Below, one piece after another: positions 63,496-64,000 of a stretch of DNA of 64,000 bases. Location: the NCBI RefSeq assembly GCF_023614235.1, contig NZ_CP094264.1, positions 186,001-250,000 of the forward strand, in the 5' to 3' direction. The DNA is from Streptomyces sp. MRC013 (GTDB taxonomy: Bacteria > Actinomycetota > Actinomycetes > Streptomycetales > Streptomycetaceae). The stretch's first letter is position 1; the number at the start of each line of letters is the position of its first letter. The notes under the pieces are model-generated. The model saw only the letters and a list, made by a program, of their open reading frames with translations. It ran no database searches and was not told the origin of the DNA. The translations under genes and the position numbers were made by a program.

Positions 63496-64000
63496 TGCGG
63501 CGCTCCCTCACATCGGCCGGTGACCCCCGTCCGCCGACGGTGTCCGCGGCACGCGGTGCCGGCATCGCGGGGGGCCGCACGGGGCCCGCGGTGCGGGTCG
63601 ACGGCCCGGCCCGGCCCCGGGCGACGGGGCGGGCGGGGCGGCACGGAGGTCGGGGGTACGGGCAGGTGATCGACGGCCCGTCCGACGGCGGTGCCGGGTG
63701 CACGCCGGGCACGGTGGACGGGTGAGCCGTCCGGGCACGTTCGCGGTGCCTCATTCACAGTGGCACAGAGCCGGGACCGGCGCGAGTCGGCGTACCCGGC
63801 CGGCCGGCCCGGCCCGGCGGACGCCTCCGGGCCCGGCCCGGGGCGCTCCGGCCGGGCCCGGGCGGGCCGGGTCCCGTCTCGCCCGGGCCACCGGTACGGG
63901 CCTGTCGCAGCCGTCCCCGCGGGGCCCCGTCCTCCGGCCGCGCCGTCCGGCGGGCCGGGCCCCCCGCTCTCCGCCGCCCCGGTCCGCCTTCCTGCTGAAA
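63496..64000. other. Intergenic / unresolved region at window end
   Basis: About 500 bp upstream of the GH15 gene. It should contain that operon's promoter. Frames are Arg/Pro/Gly-rich and unconvincing; I see no gene, RNA or repeat. The sequence from 63790 on is extremely G/C-monotonous. Confidence 0.5.

Noticed and set aside
58940..63754. A 1604-aa minus-strand protein
   Set aside because: Only the last 313 aa (TIM-barrel isomerase) look like protein; the rest is the antisense-frame shadow of the oxidase and GH15 genes.
1..64000. CRISPR arrays, tRNA or rRNA genes, insertion sequences
   Set aside because: I saw no regularly spaced repeats of CRISPR type, no tRNA-like cloverleaf ending in CCA, no rRNA sequence and no transposase-like protein.

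Overview
The window is very GC-rich (visibly above 70 %), uses many GTG starts, packs genes tightly with 4-bp stop/start overlaps, and carries families typical of Streptomyces (BTAD/SARP regulator, MEDS-domain sensor pair, isorenieratene-type carotenoid genes, NACHT NTPase). I infer a Streptomyces or close relative.

Region 1 (3-30142) is a phage-tail-like contractile injection system (eCIS/CIS) locus. Twenty minus-strand genes run from 28884 down to 4867: DUF4255 cap, CarboxypepD_reg-like protein, large sheath, tube, second sheath, second tube, a 61-aa protein, LysM protein, gpD-like and gpV-like spike parts, gp25, two gpJ-like baseplate proteins, a TIGR02242-like tail protein, three proteins sharing an N-terminal FxGQ module, a hypothetical protein, a tape-measure-like protein and an AAA+ ATPase. 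A BTAD/SARP regulator is divergent from the operon. Four heptamers in exact 11-bp register lie between them. At the other end, converging on the operon, are the 3' part of a very large putative eCIS-associated cargo protein and a small partner gene.

Region 2 (30342-38434) holds two MEDS-domain signalling proteins (histidine-kinase-like ATPase; STAS), topoisomerase IB, a VOC protein, a methyltransferase/CDGSH/haem-oxygenase-like operon, a cluster of strong hairpins, a small hydrophobic protein, a membrane-anchored Mrr-like nuclease and an Imm5-like protein.

Region 3 (38956-48330) is an aromatic carotenoid (isorenieratene-type) cluster: ECF sigma factor, crtY-methyltransferase-crtU on plus, converging on Rieske-crtB-crtI-crtE on minus.

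Region 4 (48683-57586) has a PRC-barrel protein, a 49-aa basic helical protein, a membrane acyltransferase, an MFS exporter, an SRPBCC protein, and a tail-to-tail SIR2-family gene and NACHT membrane NTPase (candidate defence pair). Region 5 (57641-63495) is a four-gene sugar operon: GH15-type glycosidase, pyranose 2-oxidase-like GMC/FAD oxidase, TIM-barrel sugar isomerase, and a VCBS/FG-GAP propeller protein. It may be a bacterial ketosugar (glucosone-type) pathway.

Many clearly conserved genes (at least 13) are interrupted by single-base indels, mostly in G/C runs of 4-6. Protein homology continues across each break, so I treat them as probable sequencing or assembly errors, not decay. Coordinates below span each reconstructed gene.
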